NCBI RefSeq assembly: GCF_002091985.1
Contig: NZ_MKKX01000017.1
Coordinates: forward strand, 248,001-312,000
From: Rhodococcus sp. 1163
Lineage (GTDB): Bacteria > Actinomycetota > Actinomycetes > Mycobacteriales > Mycobacteriaceae
Direction of reading: 5' to 3'
DNA length: 64,000 nucleotides
Part shown: positions 16,644 to 26,515 of the stretch, in pieces
Position numbering within the stretch: position 1 is the stretch's first letter
Layout: each line of letters starts with the position of its first letter
The notes under the pieces: generated by a model
Seen by the model: only the letters and a program-made list of their open reading frames with translations
Databases searched by the model: none
Told to the model about the DNA's origin: nothing
Translations under genes and position numbers: made by a program

Positions 16644-17147
16644 TTGAGCGTGACCAATCGCGGTAATGGCAATGCTTATCCGGACGGGGTGCCGAACACG
16701 ATTTCGTCCATTCCACTGACGGAGGTAGACCACCGCGCACCGGGTACCGGCAGCATCGGGAACCTTGTCAAGGATGCGACGACGCAGGTGTCGACGCTGG
16801 TCCGCGCCGAGGTCGCACTGGCAAAGGCCGAGGTCACGGGCGAGATCAAGAAGGGGCTACAAGGCAGCCTCTTTTTCATCCTGGCTCTCGCGGTCGTCGT
16901 CTTCAGCGCATTTTTCTTCTTCTTCTTCTTGGCCGAGACGCTCGACATCTGGTTGCCGCGATGGGCCGCCTTCCTCATCGTCTTCGTTTTCATGCTGCTC
17001 GTGGCCGCCCTGCTCGGGTTCCTCGGGTATCGGCGCGTCAAGAAGCTCCGTAAGCCGGAGAAGACGATCGAGTCGCTCAAGCAGGCCTCGACCGTCCTGC
17101 CGCACCAGCACGAGTCGACACCGGCAATTCCCGGGTACAAGCAATAG
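16644..17147 (+). CDS. Phage-holin-superfamily / DUF1469-like membrane protein (Rv3669 type)
   Basis: 167 aa. A cytosolic N-terminus (GSIGNLVKDATTQVSTLVRAE) is followed by two membrane helices (LFFILALAVVVFSAFFFFFF and AAFLIVFVFMLLVAALLGFL) and a basic tail. The VSTLVRAEVALAKAE helix is the hallmark of this family (often called Acyl-CoA-ligase-associated or phage holin 3_6). TTG 16644 is preferred over GTG 16650 because GGAGGGG lies about 9 bases before it. An in-frame run of TTC codons encodes the polyPhe patch. It is 25 bp ahead of the EphE-like gene. Confidence 0.75.
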   Translation: MSVTNRGNGNAYPDGVPNTISSIPLTEVDHRAPGTGSIGNLVKDATTQVSTLVRAEVALAKAEVTGEIKKGLQGSLFFILALAVVVFSAFFFFFFLAETLDIWLPRWAAFLIVFVFMLLVAALLGFLGYRRVKKLRKPEKTIESLKQASTVLPHQHESTPAIPGYKQ

Positions 17148-17172
17148 CGACGTCGGTAGCGGGGCAAGAAGA

Positions 17173-18102
17173 ATGAACCGGCCTGATCCGTCCACTGTTC
17201 GTTTCGCCGGTCCGTGGACACACCGCGACATTCATGCCAATGGCATCCGGTTCCACGTCGTCGAGACCGACGACGCGCCAGCCGATGCCCCGCTGGTAGT
17301 TCTACTGCACGGCTTCGCAGATTTCTGGTGGTCGTGGCGTCACCAATTGACCTCGCTGACCGAGGCGGGTTTCCGCGCTGTCGCTGTCGACCTCCGTGGA
17401 TACGGAGACACCGACAAGCCACCGCGTGGATACGACGGGTGGACGCTGGCCGGCGACGTCGTCGGCTTGATCCGAGCGCTGGGGTACGGCGAAGCAACTC
17501 TCGTCGGGCACGCCGATGGCGGTCTGGTGTGCTGGGCCACTGCCGCGCTGCATCCACGAATGGTCCGATCGATCGGTTTGGTCGGGTCGCCGCACCCCAT
17601 CGCGTTGCGCCAGGCAGTCCTGCGCAACAAGGCCCAACGAGCTGCACTGCTCCCGCAGTTCTTGCGATACCAGGTGCCGCTGGTGCCCGAACGCACGCTG
17701 ACCAAACACAATGGCGCCGCCGTCGAGCAACTCCTCCGAGCGCGGGCGGGGGCCGGCTGGCGGGACTCGGACGAGTTCGTCGACACAGCGAAGCAGATGC
17801 GCTCGGCGATGCGCATTCCAGGCGCGGCACATTGCGCCTTGGAGTACCAACGGTGGGCATTTCGAAGTCAGTTTCGTTCCGACGGTCGAAAGTTCATGCA
17901 GGCCATGGACACCCGGTTGCGCATTCCGGTACTCCAGATCAGAGGCGAACTCGATCCGTACGTGCTACCTCGATCGGTAGCCACCGAGGGTCGCTGGGCC
18001 CCAGATCAGCGCTTACATACTGTGCTCGGGGCCGGTCATTACGCGCACCAGGAAGCTCCTGCCGAAGTCACCGCACACTTGCTGGCCTTGTTGGCGCTCT
18101 AG
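17173..18102 (+). CDS. ephE: EphE-like alpha/beta hydrolase, nucleophile missing
   Basis: 309 aa. It shows the epoxide hydrolase signatures LLHGFADFWWSWRHQL (oxyanion HGx) and DLRGYGDTDKP, an acid GELDPY and a His in GAGHYAHQEAP. The nucleophile elbow reads GHADGG, whereas active epoxide hydrolases read GHDWGG. The nucleophile position is therefore Ala and an Asp stands one residue later. Rv3670 is, as I recall, annotated EphE. Either chemistry is altered or the protein is a non-catalytic relative. It follows the membrane protein gene and converges on marP. Confidence 0.8.
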   Translation: MNRPDPSTVRFAGPWTHRDIHANGIRFHVVETDDAPADAPLVVLLHGFADFWWSWRHQLTSLTEAGFRAVAVDLRGYGDTDKPPRGYDGWTLAGDVVGLIRALGYGEATLVGHADGGLVCWATAALHPRMVRSIGLVGSPHPIALRQAVLRNKAQRAALLPQFLRYQVPLVPERTLTKHNGAAVEQLLRARAGAGWRDSDEFVDTAKQMRSAMRIPGAAHCALEYQRWAFRSQFRSDGRKFMQAMDTRLRIPVLQIRGELDPYVLPRSVATEGRWAPDQRLHTVLGAGHYAHQEAPAEVTAHLLALLAL

Positions 18103-18128
18103 GTTCGACGCGTCTCCCGCACCCGAAC

Positions 18129-19319
18129 CTAGAGAATGCAGTTGCCAGTTCCGACTGCGACCGGGCTCACGAGGCTCTGCTCGAGCTCGTCGGATACTTC
18201 GGGTGCGGTGAGTACGAATCCGGTGTCGGGATCGTCGACGGCGGCACCGAAGACCAGACCTAGAACCTGCCCGTCTTCCGCGACGAGCGGGCCACCCGAA
18301 TTGCCCTGCCGCACGCTGCCTCGCACGGTGTAGACCTGGCGTTGAACCGTTCCGGTTCGGTAGATGTCCGGGCCCTTCAAGTTCAGGGTTTCTCGGATGC
18401 GGGCGGGACTTGCCGTGTACGGTCCGCCGCCCGGATATCCCAGAACCAGTGCACTGTCTCCGGTGACGGCCGGGTCGGGCGCGAAGTTCAATACCGGAGC
18501 ACGAAGACCGGGTACCCGCAGGATCGCCACATCTTCCTGGGGATCGAAGAGCACGACCTCGGCGTCGAACACCGTGCCCACCGAGTCGACGGTGACGCCT
18601 TCGGTGCCGGCGACAACATGCGCATTGGTCATCACGAGCTCGGGGGCTACGACGAATCCGGAGCCCTCCAATGCCTTCTGGCAACTTGGGGCCAGGCCGC
18701 TGATCTTGAGAACGCTGGCATGCAGTTGGTTCGCCAGAGGGTTCGCCAACAGCGCTTGATCCGGCTCGGCAACTTCCGCTACCGGGGTCTGCCCGAATGG
18801 GCCGATGACATCGGGAAGTCCCGAGGTGTCGAGCAGTGCCGAGAATTCCTTGGGTACTTCACGAAGCCACTGTGGGGCCACTTCGTCGACCTTGCCCAGC
18901 ACCTTCGAGCCGCGAACCGCCCCGGCAACCTCGGGCTGCGAAGACGACGTCAACGGAATAGCGAGCAACCACGCTGCAGCGAGGACGGCCATGGCTTGCA
19001 GGCCGGCGCCGACGACACTGTCGATCGATCGAGCGCCACGTGAATGTATTCCGCTGCGCAGCGCTCGGCCGAGCACCATGCCCGACACTTCGCCGACGAT
19101 CACCAACACGACGATCAGCGCGATTCCGACGAATACTCGCATCCGAGCGCCGTCGACGTGCAACAGAACATGCGGCGCGATCAGAATTCCCGCGACGGCA
19201 CCGAGTACGACACCGAGAAATGCCAACGCCGACGCCACTGCACCCTGTCGCCATCCCGACATCGCTGCCAGCAACGCCACCGCGAGAACGACGAGGTCTA
19301 CCCAGCCGGACCCGCTCAC
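18129..19319 (-). CDS. marP: Membrane-anchored serine protease MarP
   Basis: 396 aa. Four N-terminal membrane helices (CvpA-like; WVDLVVLAVALLAAMSGW, then AFLGVVLGAVAGILI and two more) lead to a periplasmic trypsin-like domain. The triad is His in VMTNAHVVAG, Asp in QEDVAILRV and Ser in RQGNSGGPL. Paired Cys (PSCQKALEGSG and the terminal GNCIL) may form the stabilising disulfide. In M. tuberculosis MarP (Rv3671c) is needed for acid resistance by cleaving periplasmic RipA. Its start overlaps the nudix stop by four bases. Confidence 0.93.
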   Translation of the reverse strand: MSGSGWVDLVVLAVALLAAMSGWRQGAVASALAFLGVVLGAVAGILIAPHVLLHVDGARMRVFVGIALIVVLVIVGEVSGMVLGRALRSGIHSRGARSIDSVVGAGLQAMAVLAAAWLLAIPLTSSSQPEVAGAVRGSKVLGKVDEVAPQWLREVPKEFSALLDTSGLPDVIGPFGQTPVAEVAEPDQALLANPLANQLHASVLKISGLAPSCQKALEGSGFVVAPELVMTNAHVVAGTEGVTVDSVGTVFDAEVVLFDPQEDVAILRVPGLRAPVLNFAPDPAVTGDSALVLGYPGGGPYTASPARIRETLNLKGPDIYRTGTVQRQVYTVRGSVRQGNSGGPLVAEDGQVLGLVFGAAVDDPDTGFVLTAPEVSDELEQSLVSPVAVGTGNCIL

Positions 19320-20029
19320 TGATCGAGCCCCGCCCCTACAGCTGCCAAGCTGGCCTCCAGATCACGAATGTCGCCGGTGTCCCACTCGGTCTCCCAGCCG
19401 GACACTGCGAGCAGGCCCGCCAGAATACCGCCTGTGAATCCCCACACCAGCATTCCGTCGACGGCGAAGGCCGGACCCTGATAGCCCGCCGGGTGCCGGA
19501 CCTGGAAACGGTTGTCTGGATCCAGTAGTGCTCGGATCGGCACCCGAACGACTCGGGCGGACTCGCCGGTGTCGACAACTCGGACGTCGCTGGGCCTTCG
19601 CCAGTACGCAAGGACTGGGACTACGTCGAATCTCGACGGCGGCACATAGATGCCCGGCATCGTCGCGAGCGGTTGCACACCTGCAGGATCCAAACCGGTC
19701 TCTTCCTCGGCTTCACGCAGAGCTGTTGCGACCGGAGATACGTCCCCGGGGTCCGTGGCGCCACCGGGGAACGCGATCTGTCCGCTGTGCTGGCGCAGCG
19801 TCGACGCTCGCTGGGTCAGCAGCACATCGGCGTCGGCGGGAAGTCCGCCTCGCGCGGTGTGGTCCGGCTCGGGCGAGCCACCGAACAGTACGAGGACCGA
19901 TGCCGGACGCGTCGACTCACCGGCGGCGGCAGTGCGCTGCAGTACCGGGTTGATGCCTGTCGTATCCAGCAAGCCTCGTTCACCGCCGACCGCCTCGACG
20001 ACACTGCGAAGCCAGGACGGGGCGCTCAT
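19316..20029 (-). CDS. NUDIX hydrolase, CoA-pyrophosphatase-like (Rv3672c type)
   Basis: 237 aa. The Nudix box is GGATDPGDVSPVATALREAEE followed by ETGL, matching GX5EX7REUXEEXGU apart from its N-terminal spacing. The LLTQRASTLRQHSGQIAFPGG segment is typical of the CoA pyrophosphatase (NudL/YeaB) group, which cleaves CoA to phosphopantetheine and 3',5'-ADP. ATG 20029 overlaps the thioredoxin-like gene as ATGA. It is the third gene of a tight four-gene operon ending in marP. Confidence 0.85.
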   Translation of the reverse strand: MSAPSWLRSVVEAVGGERGLLDTTGINPVLQRTAAAGESTRPASVLVLFGGSPEPDHTARGGLPADADVLLTQRASTLRQHSGQIAFPGGATDPGDVSPVATALREAEEETGLDPAGVQPLATMPGIYVPPSRFDVVPVLAYWRRPSDVRVVDTGESARVVRVPIRALLDPDNRFQVRHPAGYQGPAFAVDGMLVWGFTGGILAGLLAVSGWETEWDTGDIRDLEASLAAVGAGLDQ

Positions 20030-20700
20030 CGTGCGAGTCCGAGATCGTTCTCGACTGCATCTGCTATCTCTTCGACACTTCGAAACGGTTGCGGCAGCAC
20101 CTTGGCGACATTGCCATCCGCGTCGATCAGAATCGATACCGGGAGGACGGGCTGCGCGCCGACGGCGGCTGCTATGCGGCCGGCTTCGTCCTGGACACCG
20201 GGCAGCGATACACCGTAGTCGGCGAGCTTGGCGAGGCCGTTGCCTTCGTTGCGGTCCTGGTGAACGGTGAGGACGGTCAGTCGGTCGGCCACAGTGTCTG
20301 CGTACTGCTGAAGATAAGGGAGTTCCTCCGCGCACGGTCCACACCAGTACGCCCACAGATTGATCAAGACGGGCTTACCTGCCAGTGCCTGGCCTACGTC
20401 GATACTGCTGCCGTCGGTGACACACCCGAGCACGATCCCCGTCAACGGGCCGGCCGGTGCGGGAGCTCCTGGAGCGGGGGTCGGGCACGGCGCCAGCTGC
20501 GCCCGCTCCCGTAACGCGGCGAGCCCTTCGACGGAAGCGACAGAACCGCCCGGGGAGCCCGCGGTAGGCCCTTGGCCGGTCGCGAGGCCACCGACCGGCG
20601 GCTGCAGACCGGGGTTCGTATCGCGCGGCCACAGGGCATAGATCATCCCGACGACGACGATCAGTGCTACCAGTGACCAGCGCAGTGCGGATTTGTTCAC
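20026..20700 (-). CDS. TlpA-like membrane-anchored thioredoxin (Rv3673c type)
   Basis: 224 aa. An N-terminal signal-anchor helix ([15 protein letters not shown]) is followed by a Pro/Gly-rich linker and a thioredoxin fold with the active site [17 protein letters not shown] cis-Pro region reads [12 protein letters not shown]. Two extra Cys (APCPT, VLGCVT) flank the linker. It is likely a periplasmic disulfide reductase. GTG 20700 overlaps the nth stop; the frame further upstream is antisense to nth. Co-translation with marP, itself disulfide-stabilised, is a possible functional link. Confidence 0.85.
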   Translation of the reverse strand: MNKSALRWSLVALIVVVGMIYALWPRDTNPGLQPPVGGLATGQGPTAGSPGGSVASVEGLAALRERAQLAPCPTPAPGAPAPAGPLTGIVLGCVTDGSSIDVGQALAGKPVLINLWAYWCGPCAEELPYLQQYADTVADRLTVLTVHQDRNEGNGLAKLADYGVSLPGVQDEAGRIAAAVGAQPVLPVSILIDADGNVAKVLPQPFRSVEEIADAVENDLGLAR

Positions 20701-21464
20701 GGTGTGATTCCGGCGAGCGCGAGGAGATGTTCGGTCTCCGGCCCCTTGACCAGAGCGGCCGCCTGCGTCTTGTCCACCGGACCGATTCCGTAGGACGGGC
20801 AGTCCTTGGCCAGAATGCACACCCCGCACGCAGGCTTCCGGGCGTGACATACGCGGCGTCCATGAAAGATCACGCGGTGTGAGAGCAGTGTCCATTCCTT
20901 GCGCTCGATGAGCTCGCCGACGGCGTGTTCGATCTTGACCGGGTCTTCCAAGTCGGTCCATTGCCAGCGTCGAACGAGTCGAGCGAAGTGGGTATCGACG
21001 GTGATGCCGGGCACATCGAATGCATTTCCGAGGACCACATTGGCCGTCTTACGACCGATGCCGGGCAGCGTCACCAGGTCCTTCAGGTTTGCTGGAACTT
21101 CCCCGTCGAACCGCTCGAGAAGAGCCGCGCCGAGACCGATCAGTGAGTTCGTCTTGTTGCGGTAGAAACCGGTTGTGCGGATGTACTCCTCCAGTTCCGT
21201 TCTGTCCGCTTCGGCGTAGTCCCGCGCAGTGCGATATCTCACGAATAAAGCAGGCGTGACGAGATTGACGCGCTTGTCGGTGCACTGGGCCGACAAGATC
21301 GTAGCGACGGCCAGTTCGAGGGGGGTGGTGAAGTCGAGTTCGCAGTAGACATGCGGGAACGCCCTCCCCAGCTCCCGATTCATGCGGCGGGCGCGTCTGA
21401 CGAGCCCAAGTCTTGTCTCTTCGCGTTTACGCACGTCGAAGGCCTTCGAGGCTGTCGAATCCAC
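20697..21464 (-). CDS. nth: Endonuclease III
   Basis: 255 aa DNA glycosylase/AP lyase removing oxidised pyrimidines. The helix-hairpin-helix is [20 protein letters not shown], the catalytic Lys lies in [10 protein letters not shown], and the catalytic Asp in [14 protein letters not shown]. The C-terminal Fe-S loop is C-x6-C-x2-C-x5-C ([17 protein letters not shown]). ATG 21464 gives an N-terminal extension of about 30 residues like mycobacterial Nth. First gene of the nth-tlpA-nudix-marP operon. Confidence 0.95.
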   Translation of the reverse strand: MDSTASKAFDVRKREETRLGLVRRARRMNRELGRAFPHVYCELDFTTPLELAVATILSAQCTDKRVNLVTPALFVRYRTARDYAEADRTELEEYIRTTGFYRNKTNSLIGLGAALLERFDGEVPANLKDLVTLPGIGRKTANVVLGNAFDVPGITVDTHFARLVRRWQWTDLEDPVKIEHAVGELIERKEWTLLSHRVIFHGRRVCHARKPACGVCILAKDCPSYGIGPVDKTQAAALVKGPETEHLLALAGITP

Positions 21465-21544
21465 TCCACAACTGTACGGACAAGAATCGGCATCTAATCC
21501 GCACTGTGTTCTTATCGAGACTTTTTCGGTGTTAACTTCCCCGT

Positions 21545-21805
21545 ATGCAAGGACTCGCCGTGGTGCTTTTTCCAGTACTCCTGATGCTCTTCTCGCTCGC
21601 TATGGAGCGAGTCGAAGGCAAACTGAGCAAGCTGGCGGTTCGTGAGCACGACGTCGAGGAGTTTCTCGATCAGGCCAGTAGTTCCGAGGTGGCAACGCTC
21701 GCCAACGACGGCTTCCCCAACGCTCTCGCGAAGCTCAACAACCGCAAGAGCCGCCCCCATGTTGCGAAGGACTCCGAGGCACTGCTGGACCAGCGCGCCA
21801 GTTGA
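21545..21805 (+). CDS. Small membrane protein of unknown function (Rv3675 position)
   Basis: 86 aa. A hydrophobic N-terminus ([19 protein letters not shown]) is followed by a charged soluble part ([24 protein letters not shown]). The start ATG 21545 has a CTTCCCCGT leader with no clear ribosome site. The placement between nth and crp matches a small conserved membrane protein in mycobacteria. No function is assigned. The 252 bases to crp hold no other gene. Confidence 0.65.
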   Translation: MQGLAVVLFPVLLMLFSLAMERVEGKLSKLAVREHDVEEFLDQASSSEVATLANDGFPNALAKLNNRKSRPHVAKDSEALLDQRAS

Positions 21806-22057
21806 GCGGTCCGTAACGCCCGACATGCCCGTTTCGAGATGAAGATCCGGTGAACTACCCCGGGTCCGTAGATTCTCCTCGACGGTTCCGTGGCGCCGAT
21901 CACTCGATATCGGACTCGGCGAAGTAGACTTCACCGAGATTCTTGTCATGTTCGATTATTGGTGTGGCGTTGCCGGCCTTCGGGTAGGCAACCCGCGCCG
22001 TTTGAAACGCTTGTCGATCCGGGAAACTGAATCGACGACATCCCAAAAGGAGCGCAA

Positions 22058-22732
22058 GTGGACGACGTCCTGGCACGGGCCGGCATCTTCCAAGGAGTCG
22101 AGCCCTCTGCGGTAGCAGCGCTGACCAAGCAGCTGCAGCCGGTCGATTTCCCCCGAGGACATGTGGTCTTCAACGAGGGTGAGCCGGGTGATCGGCTGTA
22201 CATCATCGTTTCCGGCAAGATCAAGCTCGGCCGCCGCTCCCCCGACGGTCGCGAAAACCTGCTGACCATCATGGGTCCGTCGGACATGTTCGGTGAGCTC
22301 TCGATCTTCGACCCGGGCCCACGTACGTCCACGGCAACCACGGTCACCGAAGTTCGTGCCGTCAGCATGGACCGCGACGCCCTGAAAGCGTGGATCGATC
22401 AGCGTCCGGAGATTGCCGAGCAGCTTCTTCGCGTGCTGGCCCGCCGACTCCGCCGCACCAACAACAACCTCGCGGACCTCATCTTCACCGATGTGCCCGG
22501 ACGCGTCGCCAAAGCACTGCTGCAGCTCGCTCAGCGATTCGGAACCCAGGAGGCCGGGTCACTCCGCGTCACCCACGACCTGACGCAGGAAGAGATCGCC
22601 CAGCTCGTCGGCGCCTCACGTGAGACCGTCAACAAGGCACTGGCCGATTTCGCGCACCGCGGATGGCTGCGCCTCGAAGGCAAGAGCGTGCTGATCTCGG
22701 ACTCCGAGCGCCTCGCTCGCCGGGCACGCTAG
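22058..22732 (+). CDS. crp: cAMP-responsive regulator Crp/GlxR
   Basis: 224 aa. The N-terminal cyclic-nucleotide domain contains the phosphate-binding cassette [19 protein letters not shown], whose Arg and Thr-Ala contact cAMP. The C-helix ([20 protein letters not shown]) dimerises, and the C-terminal helix-turn-helix is [20 protein letters not shown]. Length and sequence match the Rv3676/GlxR type. It starts at GTG 22058, with AAAGGAG 6-7 bases upstream. Target sites of the form TGTGA-N6-TCACA occur here before acs. It is convergent with the MBL gene, separated by only 10 bases. Confidence 0.97.
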   Translation: MDDVLARAGIFQGVEPSAVAALTKQLQPVDFPRGHVVFNEGEPGDRLYIIVSGKIKLGRRSPDGRENLLTIMGPSDMFGELSIFDPGPRTSTATTVTEVRAVSMDRDALKAWIDQRPEIAEQLLRVLARRLRRTNNNLADLIFTDVPGRVAKALLQLAQRFGTQEAGSLRVTHDLTQEEIAQLVGASRETVNKALADFAHRGWLRLEGKSVLISDSERLARRAR

Positions 22733-22742
22733 AAATTCAGAG

Positions 22743-23525
22743 CTAGTTCTCGCGTAGGTACGCCAGCTGTGTTTTGACCGACATGCGGGCGGCAGGCCAC
22801 AGCTTTTTGTCCACGTCCGAGTAGACGTGCTTGACCACCTGCATCGGCTTCGCATCGGCACCAAGTTCGTGCAGTGCTGCACGAACTTGGGCCAGCCGAT
22901 CGAGTCGGTGCTTTCGGTAGAACCGCACTACCTCGGGGAAGTCGGCGATCTCGGCGCCGTGCCCTGGCAGCGCGACCTTGCCCTCGCCTATTTCTTCGAG
23001 GCGGTCGAGCGAGTCCAGGTAGTCGGCGAGGGTGCCGTCTTTCGGATCCAGCACCGTAGTTCCGCGTCCCAGAATGGTGTCACCGGTCAGGACGGCGTCA
23101 TCGAGGACGAAGCACAACGAATCGGCTGTGTGCCCCGGCGTCGCCAGTACCGAGATGGACAGGCCGGCCGCGACGATCACCTCTCCGTCGGTCAACGGTG
23201 AGGTGTCGCCATGGACGTACTTGGACTCGAAGGCTCGGATCGGCGCGCCACTCTTGCGGTGAAACCTCTTCAGCCCTGCGGTGTGGTCCCGATGCCGATG
23301 CGTGACAAGCGCGAGAACCACGTTGCCCACCCCGGCAACCGCGTCGAGATGCTCGGAGTCCTTCGGACCGGGGTCGACGACGACGCAGTCCTGGCTGCCA
23401 GGGGCGCGGAGGATCCACGTATTGGTGCCATCGAGCGTCATCTTGCCCGGATTGTCGGCGAGTAACACAGCAGCTGTGTCGGTCACCTGTCGTAGCTTTC
23501 CGTAGGCAGGGTGAGCAAGGGTCAT
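22743..23525 (-). CDS. MBL-fold metallo-hydrolase (Rv3677c type)
   Basis: 260 aa. The metal-binding motif is THRHRDHTAG (HxHxDH). A further His lies in LATPGHTADSLC, an Asp in VLTGDTILG and a His in VALPGHGAEI. The C-terminal helical region resembles the LACTB2/endoribonuclease-like group. The substrate could be a thioester or RNA; sequence alone does not decide. It converges on crp. Upstream is the RidA gene in the same direction, 55 bases away. Confidence 0.85.
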   Translation of the reverse strand: MTLAHPAYGKLRQVTDTAAVLLADNPGKMTLDGTNTWILRAPGSQDCVVVDPGPKDSEHLDAVAGVGNVVLALVTHRHRDHTAGLKRFHRKSGAPIRAFESKYVHGDTSPLTDGEVIVAAGLSISVLATPGHTADSLCFVLDDAVLTGDTILGRGTTVLDPKDGTLADYLDSLDRLEEIGEGKVALPGHGAEIADFPEVVRFYRKHRLDRLAQVRAALHELGADAKPMQVVKHVYSDVDKKLWPAARMSVKTQLAYLREN

Positions 23526-23580
23526 AGACGTACCTTAGGACGAAGAGAGAAATGGCACGAGGATCTTTACCTCGCGGCGC

Positions 23581-24048
23581 TCAGGCCTCGGGGGTGAGTT
23601 CCACGATGAGCTCGACCTCGACTGCTGCACCCAAAGGCAATTCGGCTACACCGACCGCGGAGCGCGCATGCACGCCTGCATCTCCGAATATTTCACCGAG
23701 CAGATTCGACGCCCCGTTCATCACCGGAGGTTGACCGGTGAAACCGGTAGCCGACGCAACGAAGCCGACAACTTTGACTATGCGCTCGATGCGATCGATC
23801 CCGACGAGCGAGTGGATCGCGGCCAGCGCGTTGAGTGCGCACGTCCGCGCTGCTGCTGCGGCTTCCTCCGGAGAGACCTCCGCACCGACCTTGCCGGTGC
23901 AGGTCAACTTGCCGTCGACCATCGGCAACTGGCCGGAGGTGTAGACGTACATTCCCGTCCGAACCGCCGGCGTGTATGCCGCCAACGGCGGGACGACGGC
24001 GGGCAGTTCGATGCCCAGTTCGGCCAGTCGCGCGGACCAGTCGGCCAT
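23581..24048 (-). CDS. RidA family protein (enamine/imine deaminase-like)
   Basis: 155 aa. YVYTSGQLPMVDGKLTCTGKV is the family core, and NLLGEIFGDAGVHARSAVGV carries the conserved Arg (HARSAVGVAELPLGA) that binds the substrate carboxylate. This is the longer, YjgH/TdcF-like actinobacterial subgroup (Rv3678c). ATG 24048 begins MADWSARLAELG, a common start; the upstream frame is in the DUF4177 gene. It lies 4 bp after that gene and is likely co-transcribed. Confidence 0.88.
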   Translation of the reverse strand: MADWSARLAELGIELPAVVPPLAAYTPAVRTGMYVYTSGQLPMVDGKLTCTGKVGAEVSPEEAAAAARTCALNALAAIHSLVGIDRIERIVKVVGFVASATGFTGQPPVMNGASNLLGEIFGDAGVHARSAVGVAELPLGAAVEVELIVELTPEA

Positions 24049-24052
24049 ACCG

Positions 24053-24220
24053 TCAGGCCTTCGGGCGCTTGAAGTAGGCCACGAGCGAGTCCCCGCCATT
24101 GGGGCCCGACATGATGGTCACGAGCTCCCAGCCCTCGGAACCGTAGTTGTCCAGAATCTGCTTCGTGGCGTGAATCAGAACCGGTGCGGTGAAGTACTCC
24201 CAGATAATCTTTTCGCTCAT
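24053..24220 (-). CDS. DUF4177-like small protein (Rv3678A type)
   Basis: 55 aa: MSEKIIWEYFTAPVLIHATK followed by QILDNYGSEGWELVTIMSG. The WEY...NxxGxEGWELV pattern is typical of DUF4177 proteins. ATG 24220 starts the conserved part and has a CGGTATGAGC leader with weak ribosome site. It diverges from the ArsA-like gene across about 137 bases. Function unknown. Confidence 0.8.
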   Translation of the reverse strand: MSEKIIWEYFTAPVLIHATKQILDNYGSEGWELVTIMSGPNGGDSLVAYFKRPKA

Positions 24221-24357
24221 ACCGACAAGCCTAGTCGGCATCGAGGATGCACCGGCGTCCCATCCGTCCTGGATCACGGACCAGATCAAGACCGGAGATG
24301 GTGAGCTCGTGCCGTGTTCCCGGGAGGCAATGGGCGATTCGTCTATATGGTCGTGAT

Positions 24358-25365
24358 GTGGGTACCTCTAGTTTGTCAGTTTGGCCGGACAAGGCCGCAG
24401 CCGCTCGCTTGCATTTCGTGTCCGGCAAAGGCGGAACCGGTAAGTCGACGGTGGCCGCCGCTCTCGCACTTTCGCTCGCAGCGGGCGGTCGACGCGTACT
24501 GCTGGTGGAGGTCGAGGGCAGGCAGGGCATCGCGCAACTCTTCGACGTGCCGCCGCTGCCGCCCGTCGAGACCCGCGTGGCTTCGGCAGAGGGTGGCGGT
24601 GAGGTCTTCGCGCTCGCTATCGACATCGAAACTGCATTTCTCGAATACCTCGATATGTTCTACAACCTCGGCTTCGCCGGCCGAGCGATGCGCAAGATCG
24701 GTGCCATAGAGTTCGCGACGACCATCGCACCCGGCCTACGTGACGTTCTCCTCACCGGCAAGGTGAAGGAGTGCGTCGTCAGAACGGACAGGGCCGGAAA
24801 CCGCGCGTACGACGAGGTCGTCGTCGACTCACCGCCGACCGGGCGCATCGGCAATTTTCTCGACGTGACCAAGGCGATGGCGGATTTGGCCAAGGGTGGG
24901 CCGGTCCGTTCGCAGAGCGAAGGTGTTGTCCGCCTGCTGCATTCGTCAGAGACCGTCGTCCATCTCGTGACACTGCTCGAGGCTCTTCCGGTGCAGGAAA
25001 CTGCCGACGCAGTCCGGGAACTCGAGGCCGCAGATCTGAGACTGGGAACCGTCATCGTCAACCGTACGGAGCCGACCTTTCTTCCTTCGGACGCACTCGC
25101 GGACGCAGCCGAGGGCGTCATCGACGCCGAGCTGATCCAGCAGGGACTCAAACGGGCTGCAATAGCATTGTCCGACAGTGACTTTGCCGGTCTTCTCACG
25201 GAAACGATCGAACATGCTTCGACGCTTGCTGCGCAGGTGGAGAGCGGAAGCCAACTCGACGAGCTGGACACGGCGCGAATGCATCTGCCGATGCTCGGCG
25301 GGGGAATCGACCTCGGCGGACTGTACGAACTAGCAGCCAAGCTCACAGAACAGGGTGTCAAATGA
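24358..25365 (+). CDS. ArsA-like anion-transporting ATPase, first of a pair (Rv3679 type)
   Basis: 335 aa. An N-terminal deviant Walker A reads [19 protein letters not shown] with the signature Lys. A switch region is [17 protein letters not shown]. The C-terminal [10 protein letters not shown] closes it. The metal-binding Cys of arsenite ArsA are absent. The Rv3679/Rv3680 pair of M. tuberculosis is known as a BagAB complex linked to glycerol and nitric-oxide tolerance. GTG 24358 has no ribosome site but a TATATG box about 10 bases before it, so the mRNA may be leaderless. It overlaps the next gene as ATGA. Confidence 0.88.
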   Translation: MGTSSLSVWPDKAAAARLHFVSGKGGTGKSTVAAALALSLAAGGRRVLLVEVEGRQGIAQLFDVPPLPPVETRVASAEGGGEVFALAIDIETAFLEYLDMFYNLGFAGRAMRKIGAIEFATTIAPGLRDVLLTGKVKECVVRTDRAGNRAYDEVVVDSPPTGRIGNFLDVTKAMADLAKGGPVRSQSEGVVRLLHSSETVVHLVTLLEALPVQETADAVRELEAADLRLGTVIVNRTEPTFLPSDALADAAEGVIDAELIQQGLKRAAIALSDSDFAGLLTETIEHASTLAAQVESGSQLDELDTARMHLPMLGGGIDLGGLYELAAKLTEQGVK

Positions 25366-26492
25366 GTTCTTCCGCAACGGATGTCCTCGACGTCTCCAGA
25401 ATTCTCCTCGAGGACTCCTCACGCATCGTGGTGGTGTGTGGCGCCGGCGGTGTGGGCAAGACGACCACGGCAGCAGCGATGGCCCTTCGCGCGGCCGAGC
25501 AGGGCAGGAAGGTCGTGGTACTCACCATCGATCCAGCCAAAAGACTCGCACAGGCTCTCGGTGTCGGCGAACTGGACAACACCCCGCAGCCGGTGAAACT
25601 CGCGGCGGGCGCCACGGGCGAACTGCACGCGATGATGCTGAATATGCGTCGAACGTTCGACGAGATGGTCATCGAGCACTCGACTCCGGAAAAAGCGGAA
25701 CAAGTGTTGGCCAACCCCTTCTATCAAACTGTCGCATCCTCGTTCTCCGGCACGCAGGAGTACATGGCGATGGAGAAACTGGGGCAGCTCGCGGCCGATT
25801 CGACGTGGGATCTCATCGTCGTCGACACTCCGCCGTCACGTAACGCTCTCGACTTCCTCGACGCCCCACAGCGCCTCGGATCATTCTTGGACGGTCGATT
25901 CATCCGCCTACTGATGGCACCCGGTCGAGGTTTGACGAGGATCGTCACCAGTGCGATGGGTTTGGCGTTGAGAGGAGTCTCGACAGTCATCGGGAGCCAG
26001 ATGCTCAACGATGCGTCGGCATTCGTTCAATCACTGGATTCGATGTTCGGCGGGTTCAGGGAACGCGCGACTCTCACTTACCAACTATTGCGGGAGAGCG
26101 GGACGAGCTTCGTCGTCGTCGCCGTGGCCGAGCCCGACGCGTTGCGTGAGGCTGCGTTCTTCGTGGATCGCCTCAGTAGCGAGGGCATGCCGTTGGCGGG
26201 GCTGATCCTCAACCGAACCCATCCGACCCTGTCGGCGTTGCCTGCCGACCATGCCGCCACGGCCGCTGATCAGCTGGACGAAGACGACGATGCCTCGGCC
26301 GTTCTGACCGCTGCAGTGCTACGGATCCACGCGGCTCGCGCGGTGACTGCCACGCGCGAGCTTCGTCTGCTGCGCCGCTTCACAGCGGCTCATCCCCGGG
26401 TCCCTATCGTCGGGGTCCCGTCACTGCCCTTCGAAGTCTCGGACTTACATGCCCTACGCGCTGTGGCCGACCAACTCACCGGCACCGCATAG
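25362..26492 (+). CDS. ArsA-like ATPase, second of the pair (Rv3680 type)
   Basis: 376 aa. Walker A is [20 protein letters not shown], followed by [17 protein letters not shown] and the switch [21 protein letters not shown] hydrophobic central segment ([20 protein letters not shown]) may contact membrane or the partner. It is translationally coupled to the first ATPase (ATGA at 25362) and presumably forms a heterodimer with it, as known for the mycobacterial pair. It converges on whiB4. Confidence 0.9.
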   Translation: MSSSATDVLDVSRILLEDSSRIVVVCGAGGVGKTTTAAAMALRAAEQGRKVVVLTIDPAKRLAQALGVGELDNTPQPVKLAAGATGELHAMMLNMRRTFDEMVIEHSTPEKAEQVLANPFYQTVASSFSGTQEYMAMEKLGQLAADSTWDLIVVDTPPSRNALDFLDAPQRLGSFLDGRFIRLLMAPGRGLTRIVTSAMGLALRGVSTVIGSQMLNDASAFVQSLDSMFGGFRERATLTYQLLRESGTSFVVVAVAEPDALREAAFFVDRLSSEGMPLAGLILNRTHPTLSALPADHAATAADQLDEDDDASAVLTAAVLRIHAARAVTATRELRLLRRFTAAHPRVPIVGVPSLPFEVSDLHALRAVADQLTGTA

Positions 26493-26515
26493 CGCAGAAC
26501 ACGACGTCAGCCGCT

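Noticed and set aside
16909-16931. TTC repeat as a phase-variation switch
   Set aside because: The unit is three bases, so changes only alter a Phe run in a membrane helix and cannot shift frame.
23552-23734. Small plus-strand frame over the ridA 3' end
   Set aside because: Low-complexity shadow of RidA with no start signal.
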